A DNA stretch of 64,000 bases from Rhea pennata (lineage: Eukaryota; Chordata; Aves; Rheiformes; Rheidae), in the NCBI RefSeq assembly GCF_028389875.1, contig NC_084672.1, positions 434,001 to 498,000 of the forward strand, read 5' to 3'. The notes under the pieces were generated by a model, which was not told where the DNA came from, searched no databases, and was given only the letters and a program-made list of their open reading frames with translations. The position numbers and the translations under genes are program-made. Positions 26,715 to 39,250 of the stretch are shown in pieces. The first letter of the stretch is position 1. The number at the start of each line of letters is the position of its first letter.

Positions 26715-29700
26715 ATGAAGCTGAAGAAGCAGGTGACGGTGTGTGGAGCTGCCATCTTCTGCGTGGCCGTCTTCTCCCTCTATTTGATGCTGGACCGGGT
26801 GCAGCATGATCCCACACGCCACCAGAGTGGAGGCAACTTCCCCAGGGTGAGGCAGTGCCGTAGGGCTGCGGGCATGGGCTGTGCTGTTTCTGCAGCAGTG
26901 CAGGCAGACAGTGGGGCCAGGGCTGCTGGGCAGCCAGCTGGCACCCGGCAAGGGGTCTCTGCTGCTTGTTACTTGCTGGTGTCTACACACACGGGGACCA
27001 GGACCCATGTGGCAGAGCCCTGTGCCAAGGCACCGCTCTTACTGCCATGTCTGTGATCTAGAGCCAGATCTCAGTGCTGCAGAACCGCATCGAGCAGCTG
27101 GAGCAGCTGCTGGAGGAGAACCACGAGATCATCAGCCACATCAAGGACTCGGTGCTGGAGCTCACAGCTCACGCAGAGGGGCAGCCAGCACTGCCCTACC
27201 ACACCCCCAATGGCTCCTGGGTGCTGCCCCCCGAGAGTCGCCCGAGCTTCCTCTCCATCTCCCCACAGGACTGCCAGTTTGCCCTGGGGGGCAAGGGCCA
27301 GAGCCCAGACCTGCAGGTAAGAGGCTGAAGTCTTGTCCCAGGGGTCAGTGCAAGGGGTCAGGGGGTCCTTGGGGTCCTGGCTCTGCTGTGCTGGGAGAGT
27401 CTGTCGGATGCTAGTGCTGCCATATCAGGGTATCCACAGGGTCTCGACTCTGCTGTGTCGTGGGTCTCTTGTCCCGTGTCTGCCCCCGCTGAGCCCTGTC
27501 CCCTGTTTCGCAGATGGTGGCTGTGTACTCCCTGCTGCCCTTTGACAACCAGGATGGCGGTGTGTGGAAGCAGGGCTTTGACATCACCTACGAGCCCAGT
27601 GAGTGGGATGCAGAGCCCCTGCAGGTGTTCGTGGTGCCACACTCTCACAACGACCCTGGTGAGCAGATGGGGAAGGGTGGGCAGGGGGAGGCAAAGGGCT
27701 CAGGATAGGCTGCTCTGCACCATTGGCTGGGGAAGGCTTGGCCCTGCTCAGTGACAGTCGTATGTGTGTTGACAGGTTGGATCAAGACCTTTGACAAGTA
27801 CTACTATGACCAGACACAGCACATCCTCAACAGCATGGTACTGAAGATGCAGGAGGACCCACGCCGGCGCTTCATCTGGTCTGAGATCTCCTTCTTCTCT
27901 AAGTGGTGGGAGAACATCAATGCTCAGAAGCAGGCTGCAGTGCGGAGGTAGGGTCACCTACTTGGCTTTGGCTCTCTGCACAGTCTCTGTTCATGCTGGC
28001 AGGCCATGCTCAGAGGGAGGCACCGAGTGTGAGCACAGGGATATGTGAGGGAAGGACCCTTCATCTGCCCCAGGCCTGGCTGCTCTGGCTTCAGTGCAGT
28101 GTCTACCAGCTCCACACTGTTCACTGCAGGGTGCTCTGATGTCTTGACGCTGGTAATAACCTCTTGGTGCCGGAAGACGTCAAAGCTGCAGTGGTGTGCA
28201 CAGAAAAACTGAGAGAGAGACAGGGTGCTGTTAGCACTGTGGCCTCTGCAGCAGAGACCTCGTGAAGCATGGCAGGAAGCAGATCTCACTCAACTTGTGC
28301 TGCTTGGAGGAGAATGGGCCCCATGCTCCTGGTGGGCTGGGGAACTTCTGTTCATTGCTTTAAACCCCAGCACACAAGCACCACAGCAGAGCCTGAGCAC
28401 TTTTGGCACCCCATGATACTCAGGGCACTCTTAAAGGGTGTGAGAGCTTGAGAGTGGAAAAGTGCAGCGGGAGAAGGACCCTTTGTTAGCTCCTCGGGTC
28501 CCCAGGGAGGGCTGGGATTGGAGGGCACAGTGGACATGGGCTGCAGGGCACAGCAGGGAATGTTGGACTGGCACTTACTGTGGAGACAGGTTCTAGTTGC
28601 CTGCTTCATGCTATGGAGGTCTATCTGGGGCAGGCCTGACCTGATCATATCTCCTATGCTTCCCTCTTGAAGGCTGGTTGGAAACGGGCAGCTGGAGATG
28701 GTGACGGGTGGCTGGGTGATGCCCGACGAGGCCAATTCCCACTACTTTGCCATGATCGACCAGCTGATTGAGGGGCATCAGTGGCTAGAGAAGAATATCG
28801 GTGAGAGCCATGCAGGGATGCAGGGTGGAAAGAGCAGAGCTGCTGGCTAGAGGCCTGGCTGATGCACCTCTCCATGCAGCCAGACATGGTGCCAGGGCTT
28901 AACAGGCCTCTGTGTTCCCAGGCGTGACGCCCCGGTCAGGCTGGGCCGTCGACCCCTTTGGCTACAGCTCTACCATGCCCTACCTGCTGAAGCGCTCCAA
29001 CCTGACAGGCATGCTCATCCAGCGGGTGCACTACGCCATCAAGAAGCACTTTGCTGCCACCCAGAACTTGGAGTTCATGTGGAGACAGACGTGGGGTGAG
29101 GGCCTGCTGCGGGTGTGACTGCAGGGAGGGACCTACCAGGGACTGGTGACAGCAGGGGAAAAGCTACCAACCTCTTTCCTGTGTGGCCAGTGAGCTGAGT
29201 GCCAGGAGGCGATGTCTCTGCCCTGGGAGATGCCCCTGCAGTGTTTCTGCCCTGGGGACAACCCCAGGGTGTCTGCCCAACAGTGCCAGTGCCTGGCCCT
29301 GCCAGTGAGGCTGTTTCTGTGCTCTCTGAGCTCCAAACAGGCGAGCCTGACTGCGTGCCAGGTCTGCTCTGCCCCAGCGGCCATCCCTGCTCTCGTGTGC
29401 CCTGTGCCCACTTCCTGCCAGGGGATAGGCAGAGGAGAGCCATCTTCGGTGCTCACCTGTCCTTGATCCTGCAGACCCGGACTCCAGCACCGACATCTTC
29501 TGCCACATGATGCCCTTCTACAGCTACGACGTGCCCCACACCTGTGGGCCAGACCCCAAGATCTGCTGCCAGTTTGATTTCAAACGCCTGCCAGGTGGTC
29601 GGATCAACTGCCCATGGAAGGTGCCTCCTCGAGCCATCACTGATGCCAATGTGGCTGAGCGGTGAGTGCCTCAAGGGCAGGGGGCAGGTGACTCAGGAGA

Positions 29701-32700
29701 CCCACAGTTCTGCCTCCAGCCTCACACTTAGACCTTTGTTGCTCCCCATTGCAGGGCCCAACTCCTGCTGGACCAGTACCGCAAGAAGTCCAAACTATAT
29801 CGCAGCAGAGTGCTGCTGGTGCCCCTGGGAGATGATTTCCGCTACGACAAGCCACAGGAATGGGATGCTCAATTCCTCAACTACCAGCGCATCTTTGACT
29901 TCCTCAACTCACAGCCCAGCCTCCACGTCCAGGTATGTGCAGGGAGGTTGGGGGCAGCCAAGGAGTCTGGAGGGAGCGGGTCTTGATAAGTGAAGGAGCG
30001 CTGGGGTGTCCATGTGATGGGGAGGCCGTGTACAAGCCCAGAGGGAGACTGAGTAGTCCCAGAAGGGGAGATGGGAGCCCATCTGGCCCTGAGAGGCGCT
30101 GAGGCTCCCCATCATGCTCAAAGCTGCGGGTGCTGTCCTGCAGGCGCAGTTTGGGATGCTCTCCGACTACTTTGATGCTCTGTACAAGAAGGTGGGCATT
30201 GTGCCAGGGATGAAGCCGCCTGGGTTCCCAGTGCTGAGTGGGGATTTCTTCTCCTACGCAGACCGGGAGGATCACTACTGGACAGGCTACTACACCTCCC
30301 GGCCCTTCTACAAAAGCCTGGACCGGGTGCTGGAGGCTCACCTCCGGTGAGGAGCAGCAGACCAGGGCCCTGGGGCAGGGATGTGTGTGGGGAGCACAGA
30401 TGAGTGCTGGCCAGGCAGCGCCTAGGAGCCCCAGCAGTTCCGTGCTGGCCTGAGCCCAGCCACAGACGTTCTGGGGGTGGCTCTCTGGCTGCTTTGCAGC
30501 CATGAAGTGGTGCCAAACCCTCACTGAGACCTAAGACAGAGAATGCAGCTCATCACCCCTCTGCAAGGCCAGGTGCCATGTCCCTGCAGACCAAGCAGGT
30601 TGAGCACCATTTGTGCTAGGCTAGCCTGCGCTGGCTGTGGCTGCTCCTCTCCTGTCCCATCCTGGTGCCGCTCAATGCGGTGAGCCAGGTCCAAGGGTGT
30701 GGGTGAGCAGGTGCCCTTGGTGACTCTGTCCATGCACAGGGGGGCCGAGATCCTGTACAGCCTGGCATTCGCCCATGCCCGCCGTGCTGGCACGGACAGC
30801 AGGTACCCGCTCTCCGACTACACCTTGCTAAGCAATGCCCGCCGCAACCTGGGGCTCTTCCAGCACCACGATGCCATCGCCGGCACCGCCAAGGAGGCTG
30901 TGGTGGTTGACTATGGAGTCCGGTACGTGCAGGTGGTGAAGGGGGCAGCCCCAAGGGCCCTGTCTCAGCAGGGGCTGGTGGGCAGGTGCCCCTTGCACAG
31001 GGCTGGGAGCACTGTTGGCTGAGGGGGTCCTGCGATGCCCCTCTCCCCGCAGTGTGGGTGCTGTGGGAGGGAGGCTGGGAGGCGTTGGAGGAGATGGACC
31101 GGGGTGACCCACTCTGCCCTGTGCGCCAGGCTGCTCCACTCTCTCATGAACCTCAAGCATGTCATCATTAACGCCGCGCACTACTTGGTGCTGGGGGACA
31201 AGGACACCTACCACTACGACCCTGCTGCACCCTTCCTCAGCACGGTGAGCAGCACTGCCCCGCAGCTGCCCGCGCCCTGCTGCCCCGTGGGTCCCAGTTC
31301 CCTGCCCCATGCCAGAACATCTGTCCCAGTACCCCAGGGAGCACAACCCTGCCTGGCCACATCTCCTTTGCTGCTGGATGGGGACCCCAGGGGAAAGTGT
31401 CCCTGCCTTTGCCTGCATCCCTGGGGTGGGCTGGCTGGGGGTGGCCAGTGCAGCCAGCTCTGATGCACTCCTCTTCCCCAGGATGATACGCGCCTCAACC
31501 AGGACTCGCTCCCTGAAAGAGCAGTCGTCAAACTGGATGCCTCGCCTCGGTAGGGGCTGCCAGGCCTGCTGCCGGGGCTGGTTCCCCTGCCCAGCGGTGG
31601 GGCCCTGTCGGGGTAGCAGTGGGGCAGCAAGAGGTGGTAGGTTTTGGGAGAGGGGGTTTCTAGGAGTCTGTGGAGCTGTGGGTGGCTGTGGTACACAGGG
31701 CCTGTGGGTGGTGTGGAGCATGCCAGAATACACAAGATGCTGTGGGTGGCAGTCCTTCTATGTGGCCTCCTGGCAGATTCGTGGTGGTGTTCAACCCGCT
31801 GGAGCAGGAGCGCCTGAGCGTTGTGCCGATCCTGGTGAACTCCCCACACGTGCGTGTGCTCTCTGAGGAGGGGCAGCCCCTGCCTGCCCAGCTCAGTGCA
31901 TACTGGGGCTCTGCCACTGACACGGTGCCCAACATCTACCAGGTATGTGGGCTGCAGTGCCCCACTTCCATCCTTACCCTGCACAGCCCACGCATGCGTG
32001 GCCTCCCCATCCTCTCCCCCTGCTCACTCCCACAGCTAGGGCGCTGCCGTGTGAGCACCCCTCTATGGCAGCAAGTGTCCTTGGGCCCCCTGCAAGTGTC
32101 CACTGCTCACAGGCACACAGCACCCAGTGCACACCCTCCTCCCAGAAAACCAGAAGCAGACCTCCCAGGGTCTTTGATCTGCAGATGTCCAGTGCAGATC
32201 CCTCCCACAGAGGGCCTTGGTTAGTGTCCTCACTATCTGCAGGTGTCTATCCTGACCCGCCTACCTGCGCTGGGACTGCGTGTGCTGCAACTGCACAAGA
32301 CATTCGACAGCCACACCACGCTGAAGTCGTCTGTGCGCCTCTACCTGCATGGCCGGGACCTGCCTGTGCGCAAGCATGAGGCCTTACCTGTGCACGTCTT
32401 CCCAGCCACCACCGATGACTTCTGCCTGGAGAACCAGCATCTACAGGCCTGCTTCTCAGGGCTCTCTGGCCTGCTGCAGGTGAGTGCCGGGATTTGATGG
32501 GTGGCAAAGGAGGGGAGGGGAACATGGCACTGCCACGTGCAAGAGGCGTTCACTGCCATGCTGGCTTGTGCCCTGCAGAGCATCCGCCGAGCTGGGGAGG
32601 ACCGGGAGCAGAGGGTAAGCAGCGAGTTCCTCATCTATGGCACCAGGGCCTCCAAGGACAAGAGTGGAGCCTATCTCTTCCTGCCTGATGGTGAAGCAAA

Positions 32701-35700
32701 GGTATGGGGGCCTCATCCTAGACCTCAGCTGGCAGCTGTACCAGGGGCTGCGTGACAGTCCTGGAGATGTCAGCCTCAGCACAGCCCTCCTCCTTTCCCC
32801 ACAGCCCTACACCCCGAAGGATGCCCCAGTGGTGCGGGTGACGGAGGGACCCTTCTTCTCTGAGGTGGCCAGCTACTACCAGCACGTTCAGACTGTGGTG
32901 CGGCTTTACAATGTGGCAGGTGAGCAGATGTGAGGCTGTGCTCTCCAGCACATACTGCAGGGCTGGTGGCAGTGTGTCTGTGAGGGTGTTTGGGTCTGGA
33001 GACAGCACATCCACACAGGAGGATGTCACCAGTCCAGGGAGTGTTGGGCGGTGCTACCTGTGGGATCCAGCTCCTCATGTATGCCCACAGGGGTGGAAGG
33101 GCTGTCCCTGGACATGTCTTGCCTAGTGGACATCCATGACCATGTCAACAAGGAGCTGGCCTTGCGCTTCAGTACTGACATTGAGAGCGATGACACCTTC
33201 TTCACAGACCTCAATGGCTTCCAGGTGTGCTGACAGTCCAGGGGAGGGAGAGCAGTTGCCCACATCAGGGACAGCCAAAATGTCCCCCAGCACCAGGCAT
33301 TGCTGGAGCTACTTCCAGCCCGAACTCCCTTCTCTCGGCAGATTCAGCCCCGCAGGTACCTGCGGAAGTTGCCACTGCAGGCCAACTTCTACCCTATGCC
33401 AGCTATGGCCTACATCCAGGACATGCAGAGCCGCCTGACTCTGCACACAGCCCAGGCCCTTGGGGTGTCCAGCCTCAGCAGTGGTGAGACAGCTTCATCT
33501 GGAGTGCAAGAGGGCTGTGCTGTGGGGCATCTGCCCGCTGAGCCCGAGGCTCAGGGATGGGGGACGTTGGGGAGGAGGGTGCTGCAGGCTGGACATGGGG
33601 TGACCAAGTCTTGCCTGTCTGTGGCACTAGGGGCTCCATGACTGTCTCCAGTCCTGTGGGGGCATTTGCTGCGTGAGGCCTGGGGGGGGGCAGCAAATGG
33701 GCTGTGCAGGGTGGGTGGCTTGTGTTAAAGCCCAGGGGCTCTGAGGACTGCTCTCCACAGGCCAGCTGGAGGTGATCCTGGACCGGCGCCTCATGCAGGA
33801 TGACAACCGGGGCCTGGGCCAGGGGCTGAAGGACAACAAGCGAACCTGTAACCGGTTCCGCCTCCTCCTGGAGCGCCGCACCACTGCCAACAAGGTGCGC
33901 AGGCCATGGTGCAGCAGGTGTGGGAAGCCAGGCACAGCACCGCTCTCCCAGAGAGTCCAGCTGTGCCTCAGCATGGTGCAGAGAGGGAAGCGTCTGCAGG
34001 GAGCCACGTGTCTGAGTGGATGGGGGTCTCCTCTCCTCCTGTCATTTGGCCCTGGCAGCCACCACGCTGGCACTGCTCTGTGTGGGGCTACACTGTGCAG
34101 GGTTTGGGCCATGCCTGGGGAATGGGGTCTGCAGGGAGGTGGGACTGTGGAGTGGGATCTGGCCTGCGGACCAGGGTGTGGAGCTGCATTGCCCTCGTAA
34201 TCACAATGTTCTTGTCCCGTTGCCTCGTTGCTCTCGACGCATGCACAATTTCACCTATTCAGAGCTCCAGCTTCTTTTCCAAACTGGCCTCCGTGTTTAA
34301 AGCCTTGGGCTTCCCTGGCATCAGGACTGGCAGCCCAGAGGTAACAGCCGGCCTGGACCCCACTGTGTTTCCTCGTCTTGTGCACTAGCTGCTGGTGACT
34401 AGTCTAGTGAGGGCCTGTAGCAGGCTCGTAGTCTGAGTGTAGACTAGCCCAGGGTTCCCGCAGGCTGCCTGGCATTGCAGCCCCTTTACTGTTCGGGCGC
34501 TGGGGTGGGAAGGATTGTGCCTAGATCAGCGCATATCTCTGGGTGCATGGGGAGCCCTGTACTGGCTCTGCTGGTGTGTCCCCATTCTCCGAGTGCTGCT
34601 GGAGAGGGTGTAAGGTGTGGGAGTCCTGCAGTCCCTAGTCAGGTGCTGCTCAGCCCTGCAGCTCCCCTCATGTGTTCTTACCACTTGCCCACTGGCAGGT
34701 TCAGGATGGCCGCCCGATCAGCTTCCCCTCACTGCTGAGCCACATTACCTCCGTGCACCTGAATGCTGAGGTCCTGGTCATGCCTGTAGCCCAGGAGAAG
34801 CTGGCCCCATCTGCCCTGCGCTCCTTCCTGCCACTGTCCACCACCCTCCCCTGTGACTTCCACATCCTCAACCTGCGGACACTGCAGGCGGAGGTGAGCC
34901 ATGGCCCTGTGCCCTGTGAGGGGTGGGCACAGCCCTGGAGCAGGCAGTGCTCTTAGGTGGGTCTCACACTCGCTGTTTTTGGTGTTATGCCTCACGCATT
35001 TGCTCCCCAGCAGGATGACTCACAGCCTTCTGCAGAGGCAGCCCTGATCCTGCACCGCAAAGGCTTCGACTGCAGCCTCGAGGCCAAGAACCTGGGGTTT
35101 AACTGCACCACCAGCCAGGGCAAGGTAAGACTGGGTTGCTGTCTCCACCCACAGGGCAGGACAGCCTAGCTGCTTCCTGCCATAGCCCTGTGGCAGGCCT
35201 GGCTGCCAGGCCTGCCTCATGCATCCCTGTGTTCAGGCTGAGCCAGGATTGAGGCTGGAGGGGCCCCTAGATCCCCTTAGTATTGGCCAGTGGCTAGTCA
35301 AAGGTCCCACACTGTCGCACACAGCCCTGCTCTGCCCCTTGCACAGTCAGACCTGGAGGACACTGGTCTCCAAGAGACACGGTCTGCTGCAAGAGGGACT
35401 GAGCCCAGGACCTAGCTGCTGCCGACAGTGTGCGGACATGACTTGACCAGCAGGCAATACTAGGGGGATAGGGGCTCAGCCTCAATCTGGTGCCTGACAC
35501 AGGGATGATGAGGCAGGTGGCAGCCAGGCCTTGCACAGGGCTCCTGGCAGCAAGCCGCTAACCTAGGCTGCCTGCCTTTCTCTCTCTCCTCTCTCCCTAG
35601 CTGGCCTTGGGCAGCCTCTTTCAGGGGCTGGAGCTGAGCTCCCTGCAGCCCACCTCACTGACCTTGATGTACCCGCTGGGCGCTGCCCCCAACAGCACCA

Positions 35701-35753
35701 CCATCCACCTGGACCCCATGGAAATTGCCACCTTCCGTATCCGCCTGGGGTAG
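26715..35753 (+). CDS. MAN2A2: Golgi alpha-mannosidase IIx (22 coding exons, 1150 aa)
   Basis: Type II Golgi glycoside hydrolase (GH38) trimming two mannoses during N-glycan maturation. Coding exons: 26715-26846, 27062-27316, 27514-27658, 27776-27947, 28673-28800, 28922-29095, 29475-29661, 29755-29932, 30144-30346, 30740-30922, 31130-31244, 31482-31549, 31777-31942, 32243-32479, 32579-32701, 32805-32919, 33091-33224, 33342-33483, 33761-33894, 34699-34893, 35011-35124, 35601-35753. Length equals human MAN2A2 (1150). The signal anchor is about residues 6-26, then a coiled-coil stem. By analogy with Drosophila GMII, zinc/catalytic residues are H174 and D176 (HSHNDPGW), nucleophile D288 ([10 protein letters not shown]), and H568 with D569 (QHHDAIAGT). 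The start matches MKLKKQVTV. The acceptor at 35010/35013 is a CAGCAG tandem. FES lies upstream on the same strand. Confidence 0.97.
27948..28672 (+). other. MAN2A2: MAN2A2 intron (no gene seen)
   Basis: A 0.7-kb intron between AG|GTAGGG and TTGAAG|G. No repeat, RNA gene or second coding unit recognised. Confidence 0.6.
33895..34698 (+). other. MAN2A2: MAN2A2 intron (no gene seen)
   Basis: A 0.8-kb intron between AAG|GTGCGC and GGCAG|GTT. No feature recognised inside it. Confidence 0.6.
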
Positions 35754-38140
35754 TGTCTCCCGATGCAGGAGGGGAGCAGACTGGCCATGCAGTGTGGGAG
35801 CAGCTGCTGAGCCCAGTAGCACCCGCACTGCCCAGAGGGGCCAGGCTCATGGCCCCATGGCCCAGCATGCAGGCCCTGGGCAGGAGGTGTTGAACTCTCA
35901 GAGGCTGCTGCCTTCCTATTTATTAGCCCTGTGTTCTCAGATAGATTTCAAACAGTGAACTGTTAGAGGCTGCTGGATACTGCCTGAGCATAGAGGGCAG
36001 AGATGGTCATCCTGCTCCAAATAGGGCCGGGCTCAAGGGGACAGTGGTCTGGACCCTGCTGCTGCCAGCAGGGAGGTGCACAGCTGCCTTGGATATTGCA
36101 TGGCTGCCGCAGGAAGATGCCCACCCTGATGTCTTGGACCAGGCCCCCCACTGGTGCCTGGACTCTGGCCAGCCCCTGCAGCGTGGCACCGGGTTGGCAG
36201 GAGCCTAGCAGGTCTGGGGCAGCTGGCCGGGGAGATGCTGTGAACTGGAAGACAAAGCTGCACTGAGCTCGCCTGGAGCTTATAGGAAACATGAGGCTGT
36301 TTACAAGGGCCCTGATCTGTCTCCGGTTTGTGGTTCTTGCACTGCTAGTATGGGGAGGTGGGAATCACACACCTTGAGGGGATGGGCAGCACCCTCGGCT
36401 GCCCTGAGCACACCGGGGACTAGTGTTGAGCTCTGCCCTGCGGCCCAGGATACACACCGGGTGTGATGGGGGTTGTGGAGTCTCTGCCCTGTGGCTGCTC
36501 CCTGAGGCTGTGCATGGCATGGGGACCCAGGCATTCACAAGCAGCAGCACCTGGCTGCGGGCGCGAGCTGAAGTTGGGCAGCGCCTCAGGCAGAAGTACA
36601 TGGTGAGAACACACTCGCTTTAGTCCCTGTTTCAGTGTGAGGCCTGTGACCCCACCTGAGGCAGGTGACCAGCAGTGCTTGGGCCAGTCAAGTCCTCTGA
36701 GTGCTGCAGTGGGCTGGTGGCCAGGGGCCAGCGCTGCAAATCGCCAGTAGTGCCACAGGAGCTGAGCAGCTCACTGTGGCTGGGCAGGGAGAGCAGAGAG
36801 GGGCTGGGCAGGGGCCACGGGCTGCTGCAGCGCCCGCATGTGCCACATGGCTGAGACAAGGCCTGTCCCCAATTCTCATCACCAGGAACTGGCTGCTCTC
36901 CAGGGCTGTAGCCCCACAGCTGCCTAAGGAGGAGGAGATAGGGCCTTATCACGTGCATCGGGCTGATGGGTGCTGCTTTGGGGTTCAGCAGGCCATACCT
37001 TGCCAGCTGGCAGTGTTCCCAACCCATGGGGAGCTGAATGTCTGCAGCGTTGCTGGTTGCTGCCCCACATAGCACTGGGAGTCGCGTTGCCAGGAGCATC
37101 ATCCCAGTTGCTGTGGGGAGCACCCAGGCTGCCGCATGCCTCTGGATCCCTGTGGACCAATTACTGCAGTGGGTACCAGGGCGGAGGGCTGTGGGCCCTG
37201 CACGGGGAGGACAGGGTGAGGAGGCTATGCTGGCTGTGACATGTCTCAGTGTCCCTGGCACGGCTGCCTGCGCAGCTGGCATCCCTCAGGCTGGCTCAGC
37301 GGTGGGGCCAGGGGATGCAGGGTACCCCATGATGGTGTACCAAGCTGTGGTGCGCAGCTGGGGATGGTGGACCAGGCCATGGTATGCAGCTGGGAATGGT
37401 GGACCAGGCTGTTGTGTGTAGGTGCGCGAGCTCCCTAGGGAGCCTGCGCTGGCCAAGCCCTATGCTGGGGAGCTGGCAGCCTGCATGCAGCTGCCAGCTG
37501 GGCTGATCCTGCCTCCTGCACAGGCACATTAGTGCAATGAGCGGCTCCAGCGTCCGGCTAATGGAGCAGCTGGCGGGGGGCCAGACTGCTCAGAGCAGGG
37601 CCTGCTGCCTGCCCGGCCGGGCTGCCCACCACCTTGGGGGCTGCGGGCACTGCAGTGTCTCTGCAGCCCTCCGGTGGCCCCGGGTCCCTCCAGCTGGGGC
37701 CAGCCCCAGCGTTAGCTGCCTGTGGACAAGAAGGCCAGTTCCCAGCTGCCTGTGGACAGAGAGGCTGGCTCCCAACTGCCTGTGGACAGGGAGGCTGGTT
37801 CCCAGCTCCCCAGACTGGGGCTGCACAGAGAGAGCCCTGTCCTGTGCCCCTTGCCGGGCCCACGGCCCTCGCCTGCAGCAGCCAAGGGCCAAGCCACCCA
37901 AGGAAGGCAATGGGACCCGGCACTTCCTGCCTCTGCTGCAGGGCTGGGGAAAGCACCTCGGCCCTGGCCTGAAGAGGCTCATTAGTGATGCTCCCGCCTC
38001 CAGGTCCCTGCGGAGCGGGGCAGTAAGTGCAGGAGGCTCTAATGGCTCCAAGAAGCTCTTGATGGGCCGATGATGGAGGCGGGAGCAGGAGGGGCTGTGG
38101 TTTTGCCTCAGACAGCGCTGGGGCTGCCGGTGCCCCCAGC
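35754..38140 (+). other. MAN2A2 3' UTR and spacer where HDDC3 would be expected
   Basis: 2.4 kb without a recognisable gene on either strand. I looked on the minus strand for HDDC3-like words (HD-domain HDTVED, INHPIGVA) and found none. No canonical AATAAA was found for MAN2A2. AT-rich words near 35,915-35,960 (TATTTATTAG, GATAGATTTCAAAC) are the best place for the 3' end, but this is weak. Small duplications occur at 37340-37410 and 37735-37815. Confidence 0.5.
37735..37815 (+). repeat. 30-bp tandem triplication
   Basis: Three copies of a unit near TGCCTGTGGACAGGGAGG + CTGGTTCCCAGC, with single-base differences between copies. It lies about 330 bases upstream of the SHISA-like start codon. 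Confidence 0.8.
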
Positions 38141-39250
38141 ATGGCCAGGAAGATGCAGAGCGGGCTCCTGCTGGGGCTGCTGCTCTGCACGGCGATGCAC
38201 CCTGGGCTCCTCGGGACAGGTACAGCCCCACTCCCCCCTGCACCGCGGGCCAGTACTGTCCACCTTGCCCCATCCTTCCAGTCCGGCACTGCCGTGGCCT
38301 GCGCTGGGTCCTGCAGGGTGGCGGGCGCCCGGGAGCACGGGGACTTCGGGGCTCGTCCGCTGGCCGTGGGCTCGCCCCGTCCCTTCCACCGCGGCGGGCG
38401 GTCTCCTGCCTGCCTGGGGCCGCCCGGCGGTGTGGGCCACAGGCCGCGCCCAGGCTGGCCCTGCCCTGGCACCGGGCGATCCCTGGGGCATTGCGCCGGC
38501 AGCAGCGCGGGGCACGAGGGAGGTGACGCCTCCGCGGGGGCCCTCGGCAGGTGGTGGCGGCGCGCGGGGCCGGGGACTCCAGCAGCGCCGCTCCCGGCTG
38601 CGGCGCCGGCAGCTGCCCCGTCCCACCCGGACGGGAGCCTGGCCGCGGGGCCGAGCTGGGGGTGGCCCCGGGCAGAGGCGGCCGCGCGGCCCCTGGGAGC
38701 CGGGGCTGCCGGCCGGGCCGCGCTCAGCCCCGCGCGCCCGCCTCCGCCGCAGCCGCCGTCCGCAGCCTGCACCTCTGCGAGGGCTACGTGGGCCCCGACG
38801 GGCGCTACCACCCCGGCTTCTACTGCCCGCGCCTCGGCGACCCGGGCAGCCACCGCTACTGCTGCCGGCCTGGCCCGCATGCCCTCAAGTCCTGCTGCGC
38901 CCGCCCAGCCCGGGAGGCCCTGGCCCGGGAGAACCGCTCCAGCGTGCCAGCGCCCGGGCTGCTCAGGTGAGCCCCGCGCCGCGCCGCGCCGCGCGGCCGG
39001 CGGCCCCGCGCCGCCCGCCCCTAAGGCGCTTCCCTCGCCCAGGAACCCGCTGGCGCTGCCCGTCGTGGGGCTCTACGGCGTCCTCGTCTTGCTGCTCATG
39101 GCCGTCGACCTCCTGCACTTCCACCACCGCCAGCGCTGCCACCTCAGCCGCCTCCTGCCCCGCGGCCGCCTCAGCGGGCGCCCGCCCTGCACCCGGCAGC
39201 CCCGCGGCGCCCCCCGCCCGGCGCCCGCGGACCCCCGCGCCGAGGGCTGA
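38141..39250 (+). CDS. SHISA-like single-pass membrane protein, SHISAL1-related (3 coding exons, 166 aa)
   Basis: Exons 38141-38219, 38753-38966 and 39043-39250 join in phase. An N-terminal signal peptide (Leu-rich, residues ~7-22) precedes a short Cys-rich ectodomain. It has the pattern C-x2-Y-x4-GRYH-x-GF-x-CPR-x2-D, then CC-x8-CC, close to what I recall of human SHISAL1 (KIAA1644: C-x2-Y-GRYHFGFHCPRLSD, CC, CC). One NRSS glycosylation sequon follows. A membrane span (LPVVGLYGVLVLLLMAVDLL) and an Arg/Pro/Ala-rich tail complete it. Human SHISAL1 is about 199 aa on another chromosome, so this looks like a separate paralogue; I know no settled name. Shisa proteins modulate receptor trafficking, but this one's function is unknown. 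The last ~15 codons form the first unit of the minisatellite that follows. High GC suggests poor representation in assemblies. Confidence 0.8.
   Translation: MARKMQSGLLLGLLLCTAMHPGLLGTGTAPLPPAPRASTVHLAPSFQSGTAVACAGSCRVAGAREHGDFGARPLAVGSPRPFHRGGRSPACLGPPGGVGHRPRPGWPCPGTGRSLGHCAGSSAGHEGGDASAGALGRWWRRAGPGTPAAPLPAAAPAAAPSHPDGSLAAGPSWGWPRAEAAARPLGAGAAGRAALSPARPPPPQPPSAACTSARATWAPTGATTPASTARASATRAATATAAGLARMPSSPAAPAQPGRPWPGRTAPACQRPGCSGEPRAAPRRAAGGPAPPAPKALPSPRNPLALPVVGLYGVLVLLLMAVDLLHFHHRQRCHLSRLLPRGRLSGRPPCTRQPRGAPRPAPADPRAEG

Noticed and set aside
35754-38140. HDDC3 on the minus strand
   Set aside because: No HD-domain signature words and no correctly phased exons were found on either strand.
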